From assembly GCA_902727935.1 (NCBI GenBank), contig CACVAX010000006.1, positions 1 through 64,000 on the forward strand: a stretch of 64,000 nucleotides of DNA, in the 5' to 3' direction. This DNA comes from an uncultured Sulfurovum sp. GTDB taxonomy: Bacteria > Campylobacterota > Campylobacteria > Campylobacterales > Sulfurovaceae. Shown in pieces: positions 33,089-45,700 of the stretch. Made by a program: the position numbers and the translations under genes. Every line of letters begins with the position of its first letter. Position 1 is the first letter of the stretch. Below the pieces are notes generated by a model. The model searched no databases, was not told where the DNA came from, and was given only the letters and a program-made list of their open reading frames with translations.

Positions 33089-35125
33089 ATGATAAGTTTA
33101 GAAGAGTTTCACCAAGATTTTATGCAATCCATACTTTCAGATGCCCAGAGTAGAGGGTTAATGAGAGCGAAATCATTTTTTGAAAATGTGTGTGAAGAGT
33201 TGATTCGTACAGCTGATTTAACAAATAACTATACCGAAGCTGAGTATACGAAAAAAGGTATAGATGTTTATGGATATGATTATGATGAAGAGAGAGAAGT
33301 GTTATCACTGCTTTCTCATGAGTTTTTTCAAGAAGATACTATTGAGACTTTGACAAAAAATAAAATAGACACTAAGTTTAGAAGGTTGAAAAACTTTTAT
33401 CTTAAAGCTATTGATAGATTGTATCAAAATATGGAAGAGGCTTATGAATCTTATTCGATGGCATATAATATTTATGGATGGAAAAGTAAGAAAGAGATTA
33501 AAAAAGTAAGACTTATTATTTTAACTGATGGAAAAGTAACAAGGAGATTAAAAGAGTTACCCAGTGAAATAGTAGATGGGATAGAGATAGAGTTTCGTAT
33601 TATTGATATAGAGTACCTTTACAAAATCTATCTCTCCGAAAATAGTGGAGGTGATTTTGAAGTTAATATAAAGTTACCTTGTCTGAAGATAGATACAGCT
33701 TCTGATGAGTATCAGTCTTATCTTTCTTATTTGTCAGGTAATGATTTAGTAGGTATTTACGAACAGTTTGGACAAAAATTATTTGAACAAAATGTAAGAA
33801 CATTTTTACAGTTTAGAGGAAATGTCAATAAAGGATTACGAAATACCATAGAGTATAATCCTGAAATGTTTTTTGCTTACAATAATGGAATAACAGCAAC
33901 AGCTTCAGATATTGAGTTAGATAGTGATGGAAACATTATAAACATTAAAAATTTTCAGATAGTAAATGGTGCTCAGACAACATCAGCTATTTATGCTGCA
34001 AGTAAAAATTCAAAACTGGATGTCTCAACCGTATCTGTACAGATGAAACTATCTGTCGTTAAAGATAGTGAGAAGCAAAATGAGTTTGTATCAAAAGTCT
34101 CAGAGTATGCTAATACACAAAATAAAGTTAATAAATCAGACTTCTTCTCGAACAGTTCCTTTCATAAGGACTTTAAAAACTACTCAAAACGCGTTTGGGT
34201 AGCAACAGTTGGAGGTTCTCAAAAACGAACACACTGGTTTTATGAAAGGGTTCGAGGAGAGTACCTTAATGAACAGGCTTATTTAACAAAAGCAGAAAAA
34301 ACTCAATTTCAACTAGAGAACCCAAAACAACAACTGCTTGATAAAACATTTTTGGCAAAAAGTGAAAATAGTTGGCTTCAAAACCCAAATATTGTCTCTA
34401 AGGGAGCACAGTATAGCTTTGATTATTTTAGAAAAGAGATTACAGACAGGTTAGAAGAGGATGAGTTAGCAATAACCGAGCAGTATTTTAAAGATGTAGT
34501 ATGTCGAGTTATTATGTTCAAAGAAGTAGAGAAAATGACTTCAAAAGCTTCTTGGTATCAAGGTGGTTACAGAGCTCAGTCGGTTACTTATACCATTGCC
34601 TATTTATCCCATTTAATTGCTCAAAAAGAAAAGTTTTTGGATTTTAATTTCATTTGGGAACTACAAGAGTTGCCACTAAAACTCAAAGATATATTGGAAG
34701 CCATTGGAAAAAGAATCTATGGTGAAATTACAAATCCACCTGAAGGAAATGCAAATGCTAGTCAATGGTGTAAAAAAGATTTATGTTGGATTACTATTAA
34801 AGAGTTAGATTTTGAGATTCATATAGATGAGAATTTATTAATTGATAGTGAAGAGGCTAAATATAATAAACGAGAAGAGAAAAAAGAGACTAGACTAGTA
34901 AAAGATTTGGAAATGCAGACTTTTGTCTTGAAGGAGAGTGTGGATAAGTGGAAAAAACTGTTTGACTATTATAAACAAGATGAGTTTGAGTTTCGCATCT
35001 CTCCTATGCAGTTGGACACTTTAGAGAAATACGTATTGGGATACTTTAAACTTCCGTCTGCAAAACAATCTAAAGTTTTGTATGAGCTTTATTGTGATGC
35101 TTTGGATGAAGGATTGGTTTTTTAA
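33089..35125 (+). CDS. AIPR family abortive infection phage resistance protein
   Basis: The 678-residue product contains the AIPR core FFAYNNGITATASDIEL (about 266-282), QIVNGAQTTSAIY, and the following EYANTQNKVNKSDFFS and HKDF motif. AIPR was named for a phage-resistance protein of lactococci. In multi-gene systems it sits at the 3' end of methylase-MutL-Z1-nuclease operons, as here. Its N-terminal 190 residues and long C-terminal region (about 450-678) have helical character and no other match. A phage-triggered effector or sensor role is plausible. Confidence 0.82.
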   Translation: MISLEEFHQDFMQSILSDAQSRGLMRAKSFFENVCEELIRTADLTNNYTEAEYTKKGIDVYGYDYDEEREVLSLLSHEFFQEDTIETLTKNKIDTKFRRLKNFYLKAIDRLYQNMEEAYESYSMAYNIYGWKSKKEIKKVRLIILTDGKVTRRLKELPSEIVDGIEIEFRIIDIEYLYKIYLSENSGGDFEVNIKLPCLKIDTASDEYQSYLSYLSGNDLVGIYEQFGQKLFEQNVRTFLQFRGNVNKGLRNTIEYNPEMFFAYNNGITATASDIELDSDGNIINIKNFQIVNGAQTTSAIYAASKNSKLDVSTVSVQMKLSVVKDSEKQNEFVSKVSEYANTQNKVNKSDFFSNSSFHKDFKNYSKRVWVATVGGSQKRTHWFYERVRGEYLNEQAYLTKAEKTQFQLENPKQQLLDKTFLAKSENSWLQNPNIVSKGAQYSFDYFRKEITDRLEEDELAITEQYFKDVVCRVIMFKEVEKMTSKASWYQGGYRAQSVTYTIAYLSHLIAQKEKFLDFNFIWELQELPLKLKDILEAIGKRIYGEITNPPEGNANASQWCKKDLCWITIKELDFEIHIDENLLIDSEEAKYNKREEKKETRLVKDLEMQTFVLKESVDKWKKLFDYYKQDEFEFRISPMQLDTLEKYVLGYFKLPSAKQSKVLYELYCDALDEGLVF

Positions 35126-35153
35126 TAATGATTGATAATAAAGGAACAAATAA

Positions 35154-35957
35154 ATGATACCCTATAACCCAAACTATTTAGAAAAAACAGACATCTTCAC
35201 AAAAGAAGAACTAACTCTATTGAAATCATTAAATACCAAAGTCTCTCTTACAAAATTCCTATCCAATAAAAGCTATATAGATAAATTTGGTATGGATTTT
35301 ATTCATATTTCTTCTAAAATAGAGGGAAATACTTATGATAGGCATGATACTTATACCTTGTTAGAGTACGGTCGTACAGCAGGAGGAAAAAAGTATAGTG
35401 ATGCCAAGATGATTTTGAATATGCGAGATGCATATGATAAATTTATTGGAGAAGATTTAGTAGTAAGTAAAGATACTTTAAAAGATTTGCATTATATTCT
35501 CTCGGATGAAATGGTTGCTAACAATGAAAGAGCGATGCCACGAGACAGTGAAGTGACCATTAAAGCGTCTAACTATATTCCTTTAGCAACTAAAGAAAAG
35601 CTTGATGATGAGTTGAACTATATGTTTAAAAAATATGAAACCATAGCAAACCCTTTTAACAGAGCTTTATACATTCATTGTAATTTAGCCTATTTGCAGT
35701 ATTTTAAAGATTGTAATAAGCGAACAGCACGAATGATGCTAAATGTTTCACTTAAAAGCGATGGGCAAATGATTTATATTCCTAATGAAGAGAAAATTAG
35801 AAATTATTTAGTAGCCATCGTAAACTACTATGAAACAGGTTCTTATGATAAGTTTAAACATTATTTTATAGAGTCGTATAAGGAAACGGTAGAAGCAATT
35901 GTTGCTGTTGAAGAGAGTAAGGAACGTGAACGAAATATGCCTTTAAGAGAGCTATAA
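35154..35957 (+). CDS. Fic-fold protein with degenerate active site
   Basis: The 267-residue protein has the all-helical Fic fold. The inhibitory-helix motif S53-x-x-x-E57-G58 (SSKIEGN) lies N-terminal to the core, as in self-inhibited Fic proteins. The Fic motif region reads LAYLQYFKDCNKRTARMM. Compared with HPFxDGNGRxxR, the catalytic His is Gln182 and two glycines are Cys and Lys, while D, N and both Arg remain. Classical AMP transfer is therefore unlikely, or altered. It lies 28 bases after the AIPR gene with its own AAAGGAA site. Confidence 0.75.
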   Translation: MIPYNPNYLEKTDIFTKEELTLLKSLNTKVSLTKFLSNKSYIDKFGMDFIHISSKIEGNTYDRHDTYTLLEYGRTAGGKKYSDAKMILNMRDAYDKFIGEDLVVSKDTLKDLHYILSDEMVANNERAMPRDSEVTIKASNYIPLATKEKLDDELNYMFKKYETIANPFNRALYIHCNLAYLQYFKDCNKRTARMMLNVSLKSDGQMIYIPNEEKIRNYLVAIVNYYETGSYDKFKHYFIESYKETVEAIVAVEESKERERNMPLREL

Positions 35958-36257
35958 AAGTATTTCTTAGTAGTATAGAAAAGATGATTTAGGTATATGA
36001 AGTTATGTTATTAATTGAGAATGAAAGATACTTAATTAAAGGGAAAATAGTATTCTTTAAACACGGTTAATTTTTAACAAATCCTCCCATCTATAACAAC
36101 TCGATAACATTTATCCTCTAAAAATCATATCTAATAAAGCCTATTTGGGTATAATATGCACCATTTTCTATGTTTGGAAGCTCCGAAAGTATGCCTAGAT
36201 GACGTTTTTTCGGGGTTTCCAGCCCAGATTTCAATAAACTAACAGAAAGGAATTGTA
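35958..36257 (+). promoter_or_regulatory. rpsL upstream region: promoter and leader hairpin
   Basis: The first 190 bases hold nothing recognisable. A TATAAT (36150-36155) then precedes a leader with a 13-bp hairpin: GGAAGCTCCGAAA (36176-36188) against TTTCGGGGTTTCC (36208-36220), two of the pairs being G-U. AGAAAGGAA before the TTG start is the ribosome binding site. The hairpin is a good candidate for regulation of the str transcript. Confidence 0.5.
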
Positions 36258-36632
36258 TTGCCTACAATTAACCAATTAGTTCGTAAAGAACGTAAAAAAG
36301 TGATTAAAAAATCAAAATCACCAGCTTTAGTAAACTGTCCTCAAAGAAGAGGTGTTTGTACCAGAGTTTATACAACAACTCCAAAAAAACCTAACTCAGC
36401 TTTAAGAAAAGTTGCAAAAGTTAGATTGACAAGTGGATTTGAAGTTATTTCATACATCGGTGGAGAGGGTCATAACCTTCAAGAACACTCAATCGTACTT
36501 GTACGTGGTGGTAGAATCAAAGATTTACCTGGTGTTAAATACCATATCGTTCGTGGTGCTCTTGATGCATCTGGTGTTAACGGTAGAACTGTTGCTAGAT
36601 CTAAATACGGAACTAAAAAGCCAAAAAAATAG
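36258..36632 (+). CDS. rpsL: 30S ribosomal protein S12
   Basis: The 124-residue S12 begins (M)[20 protein letters not shown] from a TTG codon; no ATG fits the family start, and AAGGA lies six bases before. The decoding-site loop contains [18 protein letters not shown] with the lysine (PKKPNS) at the classical streptomycin position unchanged. The second loop is [10 protein letters not shown]. The N-terminal part of the str operon (rpsL-rpsG-fusA) begins here, separated from rpoC by the accessory island. Confidence 0.96.
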   Translation: MPTINQLVRKERKKVIKKSKSPALVNCPQRRGVCTRVYTTTPKKPNSALRKVAKVRLTSGFEVISYIGGEGHNLQEHSIVLVRGGRIKDLPGVKYHIVRGALDASGVNGRTVARSKYGTKKPKK

Positions 36633-37307
<675 letters not shown>

Positions 37308-37321
37308 GGAAGTAGATAACT

Positions 37322-39409
37322 ATGGCACGAACACATAAACTAAACGACGTAAGAAACATTGGTATTGCAGCTCACATTGATGCTGGTAAAACAACAACAA
37401 CTGAAAGAATTCTTTTCTACACAGGTGTTGAGCATAAAATCGGTGAAGTTCACGATGGTGCAGCAACTATGGACTGGATGGAACAAGAGCAAGAAAGAGG
37501 TATTACCATTACTTCTGCTGCGACTACTTGTGAGTGGGCTAAAAAGCAAATTAACATTATAGATACTCCAGGTCACGTTGACTTCACCATTGAAGTTGAG
37601 CGTTCTATGAGAGTACTTGATGGTGCTGTTTCAGTATTCTGTGCTGTTGGTGGGGTTCAACCACAATCAGAAACAGTTTGGAGACAAAGAAACCGTTACG
37701 GTGTACCTTCAATTGTTTTCGTAAACAAGTATGATAGAACTGGTTCTGACTTTTATGAAGTTGAGAGACAAATTAAAGAAAGACTAAAAGGTAACCCAGT
37801 TCCAATTCAATTACCAATTGGTGCTGAAGAAGACTTTGCTGGTGTTGTTGACCTTGTTAAAATGAAAGCTATCGTGTGGGACAAAGATGCTGCTATGGGT
37901 TCTAATTACCACGTAGAAGAAATCTCTGAAGATATGATGGAACTTGCTGAAGAATACCGTGAGAAAATGATTGAGAGCATCGCAGAAGTTGATGGTCAAG
38001 AAGAACTTATGGAAAAATTCTTAGAAGGTGAAGAGATTTCTGAAGAAGAAATCATGGCTGGAATTAAAGCAGCAACGATTGGTATGCACATTGTACCAAT
38101 GACGGTTGGTTCAGCATTTAAAAACAAAGGTGTTCAGACTTTACTTGACGCTGTTGTTGCTTACCTTCCATCTCCAGTTGAAGCACCTGCTATTAAAGGT
38201 ACGATGATGGATGATGAAGAGCAAGAAGTTACTGTTGAGTCTACTGACGATGGTGAATTTGCATCTTTAGCGTTTAAAATTATGACAGATCCATTTGTTG
38301 GTCAGTTAACATTTATCCGTGTATATCGTGGTTCTTTAGAGTCTGGTTCTTACGTACTTAACTCTACTAAAGAGAAAAAAGAACGTGTTGGTAGAATCAT
38401 GAAAATGCACGCTATCAAAAGAGAAGAAGTTTCTGAAATTTATGCTGGTGAAATTGGTGCTGTTGTTGGACTTAAGTCTACAACTACTGGTGATACACTA
38501 TGTTCAGATAAAGATAAAGTTGTTCTTGAGAGAATGGATTTCCCGGATCCAGTTATCTCTGTTGCTGTTGAACCAAAAACAAAAGCCGATCAAGAAAAAA
38601 TGGGACTTGCTCTAGGTAAACTAGCTGCCGAAGATCCATCTTTCCGTGTATCAACTGATGAAGAATCTGGTCAAACTATTATTTCAGGAATGGGTGAACT
38701 TCACCTTGAGATTCTTGTAGATAGAATGAAGAGAGAATTTAAAGTTGAAGCTGAAGTTGGTGCTCCACAAGTTTCTTACCGTGAAGGTATTAGAAACTCT
38801 GTTAAGAAAGAGTACAAGTACGCTAAACAGTCTGGTGGACGTGGGCAATTTGGTCATGTTTACTTACACATTGAGCCACAAGAAGCTGGTTTTGGTTATG
38901 AGTTTGTTGACGCTGTTAAAGGTGGGGTTGTTCCAAAAGAATTTATCCAACCAGTTAATAAAGGTGTTCAAGAATCAATGCTTAGAGGAATTCAAGCTGG
39001 TTACCCAGTGGAAGATATCAAAGTAACTCTTTATGATGGTTCTTACCATGATGTCGATTCATCTGAAATGGCGTTTAAACTTGCTGGTTCAATGGGTTTC
39101 AGAGATGGTTGTAGAGAAGCAGATCCGTTTATCTTAGAGCCAATGATGAAAGTTGAAGTTGAAGTTCCAGAAGACTACATGGGAGACGTTATTGGTGACG
39201 TTTCTAAAAGACGTGGAATTGTTCGTGGAATGGGAGACAGAGCTGGATCTAAGATTGTTGATGCATTTGTACCACTTTCGGAGATGTTCGGTTACTCAAC
39301 TGATTTACGTTCAATGACACAAGGTCGTGCAACTTATGCGATGGAATTTGACCATTATGCAGAAGTACCAGGAAATGTTGCCAAAGAAATTATTGACAAA
39401 AGAAGCTAA
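37322..39409 (+). CDS. fusA: Elongation factor G
   Basis: The 695-residue translocation GTPase has the P-loop [15 protein letters not shown], switch [17 protein letters not shown] and [10 protein letters not shown]. The five-domain layout follows, with domain III-V motifs such as [18 protein letters not shown] and [20 protein letters not shown]. It follows rpsG closely. Length and motifs are typical; only one fusA copy is seen. Confidence 0.97.
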   Translation: MARTHKLNDVRNIGIAAHIDAGKTTTTERILFYTGVEHKIGEVHDGAATMDWMEQEQERGITITSAATTCEWAKKQINIIDTPGHVDFTIEVERSMRVLDGAVSVFCAVGGVQPQSETVWRQRNRYGVPSIVFVNKYDRTGSDFYEVERQIKERLKGNPVPIQLPIGAEEDFAGVVDLVKMKAIVWDKDAAMGSNYHVEEISEDMMELAEEYREKMIESIAEVDGQEELMEKFLEGEEISEEEIMAGIKAATIGMHIVPMTVGSAFKNKGVQTLLDAVVAYLPSPVEAPAIKGTMMDDEEQEVTVESTDDGEFASLAFKIMTDPFVGQLTFIRVYRGSLESGSYVLNSTKEKKERVGRIMKMHAIKREEVSEIYAGEIGAVVGLKSTTTGDTLCSDKDKVVLERMDFPDPVISVAVEPKTKADQEKMGLALGKLAAEDPSFRVSTDEESGQTIISGMGELHLEILVDRMKREFKVEAEVGAPQVSYREGIRNSVKKEYKYAKQSGGRGQFGHVYLHIEPQEAGFGYEFVDAVKGGVVPKEFIQPVNKGVQESMLRGIQAGYPVEDIKVTLYDGSYHDVDSSEMAFKLAGSMGFRDGCREADPFILEPMMKVEVEVPEDYMGDVIGDVSKRRGIVRGMGDRAGSKIVDAFVPLSEMFGYSTDLRSMTQGRATYAMEFDHYAEVPGNVAKEIIDKRS

Positions 39410-39730
39410 TACCTTTTTACTCAGTAATAAAAGACCTGCTTTTTAGTAGGTCTTGATAGACTCTCCTTTTTTTATTTCCCATTTTATTCTACTTTTGTTT
39501 CCCCTTATTATCTTTTATTTTTCTTTGTATTTAATATTTTAATATAAATATAATTTTATAAATTAAAAATGTATATTAAAGTTTTTTTAATATAAAATTA
39601 AAATTAAATCTAAATCTAAAATTTTCTTTTCATAATTAAGAGAATTCTATAACTATAAATGTTAATATATATTATTTAATAACATTATAAAATTATTTTT
39701 AGTTTTATTTGTTTAAACAAGGAGATTGAG
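39410..39730. other. fusA terminator plus AT-rich region before the giant surface protein
   Basis: No gene lies here. AAGACCTGCT (39431-39440), TTTT, AGTAGGTCTT (39445-39454) is a 10-bp hairpin with one wobble and serves as a terminator. T-rich sequence follows. The remaining 250 bases are over 80 percent A/T with many TATAAT-like words and no single clear promoter. AAGGAGATTGAG before 39731 is a good ribosome binding site. Confidence 0.45.
39431..39474 (+). terminator. Terminator after fusA
   Basis: A 10-bp stem with a TTTT loop (one G-U pair), then a spacer and CTCTCCTTTTTTTATTT. This ends the rpsL-rpsG-fusA transcript. Confidence 0.7.
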
Positions 39731-42700
39731 ATGCGTGAATATACAAGTTTTTTATATAGGATTAAAATATTTTTTTTACTTCTTGTATTTATATCTGTGT
39801 CGAGTTTTGCTACAGGTTTAAGCTGTTCAGAAGGATATAGTAAATATGACAAGTATAACTTATGGACAGCAGGTCAAAATGAAGATGCTTTATATCATAT
39901 TGCTTTAGATATTGATGGAAGTAAAGAAGATATTATAATAGATAATGTATGGACTAGAGATGGTAATACTAATAATCAATCTTTTGAACAATTTAAGTTT
40001 ATGTTTACAACAAAAAAATGTGTTGAGAAGAGTTATAATAATGGAACAGGAACCTGTTCTCCAGAAGAGGTTCTTAAGACTACGGATTATACAAAAGATA
40101 TTAAAAATATAAGTTCCGATAACAATGAATTTACAGATTTTGGTAAAATAATTTTGCCCAAAGATGCAGTCTATATCAAGCTTGTACATAGAACGAGTCC
40201 AAGATTTGGGGATGTTCATGATACTTCATTGAACTCTGTTGAGTTTAGAGGTTTTTGTTACAAAAAAGTTCCTAAAGTAGAGACGCCAAAACCCAAATTT
40301 ACATGTTCAACAGGATATATAAAATATCTAAAAGACATTTATACTTTAGGTCGTAATGATTCGAGTAACCTTACAACAGATTTATTTAACTTAGGTAATA
40401 ATATTAATGAGATTGATATAGAAAAAGTTTGGACTTATGATGGGAATGATAATGTTCAACCTAATGAACAGTTTAAATTAATATTTACGGATACCAGTGG
40501 AGGTGCTGTTATGGCACAGACAAAATATACGACAGATATTGACAATACTATAGGGGCTATTGGTAATACTCAATTTAGCAATTTAGGTATAACTGCATTA
40601 CCAATAGGAAATAAAAGAGTAAAACTTGTGCATCGAGCTGATAGTAATTATGCTGATAATTTAACTTATTATAACTCGGTAACTTTTAAAGGTATGTGTT
40701 ATAAATTAAAAGAAGCACCTTTGGCTAATCCAAAAGTGGAGATAGAAGTAGCGACCAATGGCAATGATGCTGATAAACCAACGGGACCTAGCATTGGATT
40801 TGATGAAACAGTTACTTGGACGTATGTAATAAAGAACACAGGAAATGTGGACTTAAACAATATAGTAGTAACCGATAATAAGTTAAATGAGGTATGTACC
40901 GTAGTAAGTTTAGCTGTTGGTATGAGCAAAACTTGTACGAAAACAGCTAAAGCTGTGGAAGGTCAATACGCTAATGTGGGAACAGTAAAAGCAAAATCTC
41001 CACAAAATATTGAAGTGAGTGCCAGTGACCCATCACATTATATTGGTGATAGTAAAGTGATTACGCCTCCAGTAGTGCAAGATGATAGTAAAACAGGCAA
41101 AACAGGAGAAGCTGTTACTTTAGATACTCTATTAAATGATAAAAGTACGGATGCTGCATTAAATCCTAAATCGGTTGTCATTGTTGATGTCAATGTCGTG
41201 GATGAGGGTAAAAAATTAGTGGTTAAAAATGAAGGTACTTGGACAGTTAATGTTAATACAGGTAAGATTACTTTTAGTCCCAAAGTAGGTTATACAAGTG
41301 ATCCCACACCTATTAAATATACAGTAGAAGATTTAAATGGCAATGTTTCTAATGAAGGTACTGAACGTATTGATTACCCTCAAACAAAGCCAGTGGCTGA
41401 AAATGATGTAAAAATAGGAGAACGTTGTAAGGCTGTTAGCCTTGATATTTTAACCAATGACAGTGATCCTGAAAATGATTTAAATACCAGCCATGTAAAT
41501 TTCATATTTCCAAATGATTGGATAGGGTCTGATACTGATAATGATGGTGATATTGATAATGTGCTTGTTCCAGAGGTAGGTACATGGAGTTTGAACAGTA
41601 ATGGTCAAGCCCTTTTTAGCCCAAGTAATGATTGTGCTATGAATCCAGAAGCAATTAGTTATACGGTAACAGATAAGACTCGACAAGTTTCTAACCAAGC
41701 TACGATAACAGTAACTTACCCTGAAGCCGAGCAGTCAAGTATTGGTGATTTTATCTGGTTTGATGCTGATAAAAATGGACAACAAGATAACGGTGAAAGT
41801 GGATTAGTAGGAGTGACGGTTGAGTTGTATGATGCAAATGATGAGTTAAACACAACAACGGTTACAGATGAAAATGGTACTTATGCTTTTGTTAATCTTG
41901 ATGCTGGTGAATATAAACTTAAAATCATTCTTAAAGAAGGTTATGACTTTAGTCCTAAAAGTGTGGAAGGTGTTAGTAGTGAACTGGATTCAGATGTTCA
42001 TACCGATACAGGAAAAACAGATTTTATTGTTCTAAGTGAAGGTGAAAATAATACCTCCATTGATGTTGGAATGTTTATTACAGCAAAGTCAAGTATTAAG
42101 ATTGTGAAAACAACCAATAGTGGTAATGTTGTTAATATCATAGAAGGAGATGTGGTCACTTGGACGTATGTGGTGACTAATAATGGAAATACGCTGATTA
42201 GTAATCTTGTTGTAAGTGATGATAAAGAAGGGGTTATTAGTGACTGTAATGGTGATAATACGTTAAATCCAGGACAAAGCATGACTTGTATAAAAAACGG
42301 TGTAGCCATACTTGGAGCTTATAATAACATAGGTAAAGTTGAAGGAGTCGATTCTGCTGGAAAGAAGCTTTTGGCTGAAGATAAAAGTGCTTATGTTGGT
42401 CAAAGTACTCCTGTTCTTGTGGGAACAGTAGGAGATTATATTTGGCTGGACTCTAATCGAAATGGTCTTCAAGATGCTGATGAGTTACCGTTACAAGATA
42501 TTGGGGTAGAGCTTTTTGATAAAGAGAAGAAACGGATTCAATCCACTAAAAGTGATGTTTCAGGTAAATATTTATTTAAGGACATTTTAGCTGGTCAATA
42601 TTATGTGAAGTTTATTGTGCCTAATGGCTATACTGTGACACTTAAAGAGGCTGGAGAAAACCGAGATAATGATTCCAATGCTAACTCAACAGGAATAACA

Positions 42701-45700
42701 GCACTGTTTGAATTGGTTGAAGGAGCTAATGACCTAAGTATGGATTTGGGTATGTTCCCAGCCTTAACTAATTTGGGAGACAGTGTCTTTTTAGATACAA
42801 ATGCCAATGGTATTCAAGATACGAATGAAAATGAAGGCATTCCTAATGTCAATGTCAAGTTATATAGCGAAGATAATAAACTGCTTAGTACGACGAAGAC
42901 AAGCAGTATGGGTACGTATCTATTTAGAAATTTAGTTCCTGCAAATTATTACATTATTTTTGATGTTCCAAATACTTATAAAGTGAGTCCACAAAATCAA
43001 GGTGTAAATGAGAGTGCTGACTCAGATGCTGATAGTAGTGGTAAAACAGGAATAATTTCACTAATAGGTGGACAAGATAATAAAACCGTAGATATGGGTC
43101 TCTATCAAGAAGGCATTAAAGTTGGTGACAGAGTTTTTTATGATACCAATAAAAATGGTATTCAAGACGAAGGGGAAACAGGCGTTGCTGATGTGACTGT
43201 TAACTTGCATAGTGTCAATAAAAATGATGAGGTATTAACAACCAAAACAACAGCTTCAGGTATTTATCTTTTTGATAATGTCGTCGCTGGTGAATATTAT
43301 ATTATTTTTAACGCACCTGCTGGATATACCATTACTAAGGCAAATCAAGGTTCAACAGAGCAAGATTCAAATCCTAATGCCAGTGGAAGAACAGCAAACT
43401 TTATGCTTGTGGCTGGAACACAAGATAGCACTATTGATATGGGTATTTATCAAGATGTTGTGAGTTATGGAGATAGAGTTTTTCTTGATACCAATCACAA
43501 TGGCTTACAAGATATCGATGAAAAAGGTGTTAGAGACATTAATGTAACCGTGACTTCAGCTAATTCAGATTTTTCAAGATCAATGTTAACGGATGAAAAT
43601 GGTAATTATTTGTTTATGAACCTACCAGCTGGTGAATACAGTTTAGAGTTTAGCAGTATTCCTTATGGTTATATTATCACTGAAAAAGATGTTAATAATA
43701 ATGCGAATGATTTAATTGATTCAGATGCTTTTCTTGAAAATGAAAAAATTATTACAGAGGTAGCACTCTTAACGCCCGGTAAAAATGATTTATCTTGGGA
43801 TTTAGGTATTTATAAAACCGTTTGTCTTCCTGGAAAATCAGTGGTTGGTAATTTAGTATTTGAAGACTTTAATAAAGATGGTATTCAAGACATAGGTGAA
43901 CATGGTGTGGCTAATGTAGCTGTTACACTCTTTAACAATGATACAGAGGAAAAAGTAGAACAGACGGTAACAGATGAGAATGGTCTTTATGAGTTTGCTC
44001 ATGTTGACCCAGAATTTAATTATTATGTGCAATTTAGTATTCCAAATGGATATGTGGTGAGTCCACAAGACCAAGATAATGATACCATTGATTCGGATGC
44101 TGATGAGACAGGAAAAACAGAAGTGATTGTGCTTGAAACAGACCAAATTAACGCGACAGTGGATATGGGTATTTATCGTGAGGGTTCAACACTTGGAGAC
44201 AAAGTTTTCTTTGATGACTTCAATGGGGTAAGTAATGGTATTCAAGAGGCAGGTGAACTTGGAGCGAATGATATTAAAGTAACTCTTTACAGTGCTGATG
44301 GAGCTGAACTTAACACTACGCGAACAAATGTAAGTGGAGAGTATCATTTTACAAATGTACTGCAAGGTAGATACAGCATAGGCTTTAGTGAATTACCTGC
44401 TGGATATATATTTGCCACAGCGAAACAAGGTAATGATGATGAAAAAGATTCGGATGTAAACAGTAATGGTAGAACCGAAATTATCGTTGTGAATGGTAGT
44501 GTGAATATTACTTCTATTGATGCAGGTCTTAAAAAAGTAAGTACAGGTATTTCAGTCAATGATATTAAACGTGGAGTCATAGGTAAAAATGTCACCTTAG
44601 ATGTATTGGCAAATGATACGGAAGGAACATTTAACTTTGATGTAAGTACGGTTCGATTAACGTCGATACCAAATGGTGCAATATTAAGTGAAGATGGAAG
44701 AACATTAACCGTACCAAATCAGGGAGTATGGCGTGTAAACCCTAAGACAGGTGCAATTACCTTTACGCCTAATGAGGGTTTTGTAGGTGATCCTACAGCA
44801 ATTGCTTATACGGTACAAGATACCCAAGGAAATGAAACAGGTGCTGAAGTTGAAGTAGACTATCCACCATTAGCCAATGATGACAGTGTTAATGCTCAAA
44901 GAGGGCAACAAGTTATTATCTATGTACTTGAAAATGATGCGAATACTTCGAGTCCATTAGATACTACTTCAGTAAGACTTATTGATTCTAGTAGTGCTGA
45001 TGAAGTAGAAATGCTAACTGTACTTGGCGAAGGAACTTGGAATGTTAATATTGATGGTTCAGTTACCTTTACACCAGAGGAGGGACTTGTAAGTAATCCA
45101 ACAGCCATTCAATACATTGTTAGAGAATTAGCTGGAGACATTAGTAATAGAGCAACGATTAGCATTCTTTATCCAGATGCTGTAGATGATATTGTGATTG
45201 TGCCTACAGGAACAACAGGTGAAATTATTGTGAATGTAGCAGAAAATGACAGTAATAATACAGTTTCTACAACCATAACCATTGGTTGTGAAGAAGAAGG
45301 GGTTCAAACTTTAGTTGTAGAGGGTGAAGGAATATGGCAGGTAGTAGAAAACGGTAGTATTTCATTTATGCCAGAAGATGGATTTGTTGCTGAACCAACA
45401 GACATATTCTATACCATTGGTTTGGTATCAGAAGAACGTTCAAACTGTGCAAGAGTTGATATTCGACGTGAACTATTAGCCCTTGATGACCAGTCAACTT
45501 TAAATGTAGGTTCACTGACTCTCATTAATATTTTAAATAATGACTTAGGTGCATTAAATGCCCAATCAGTACAATTAGTATTCCCTTTAAATCAGGTAGC
45601 TGGTTCAACATTGAGTGCTGATGGAAGAACATTGATTGTTCCAGGTGAAGGTGCATGGCATGTTAATGACCTTGGTATTGTAAGCTTTATTTCAGAAGAT

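Noticed and set aside
39410-39730. CRISPR array or other repeat array in the AT-rich gaps
   Set aside because: No regularly spaced direct repeats are seen here or elsewhere in the window; the repeats are simple A/T composition.
41740-44540. Recombination hotspot or assembly duplication in the giant gene
   Set aside because: The seven repeats are divergent at DNA level and each has complete SdrD_B motifs, so it is normal modular evolution.
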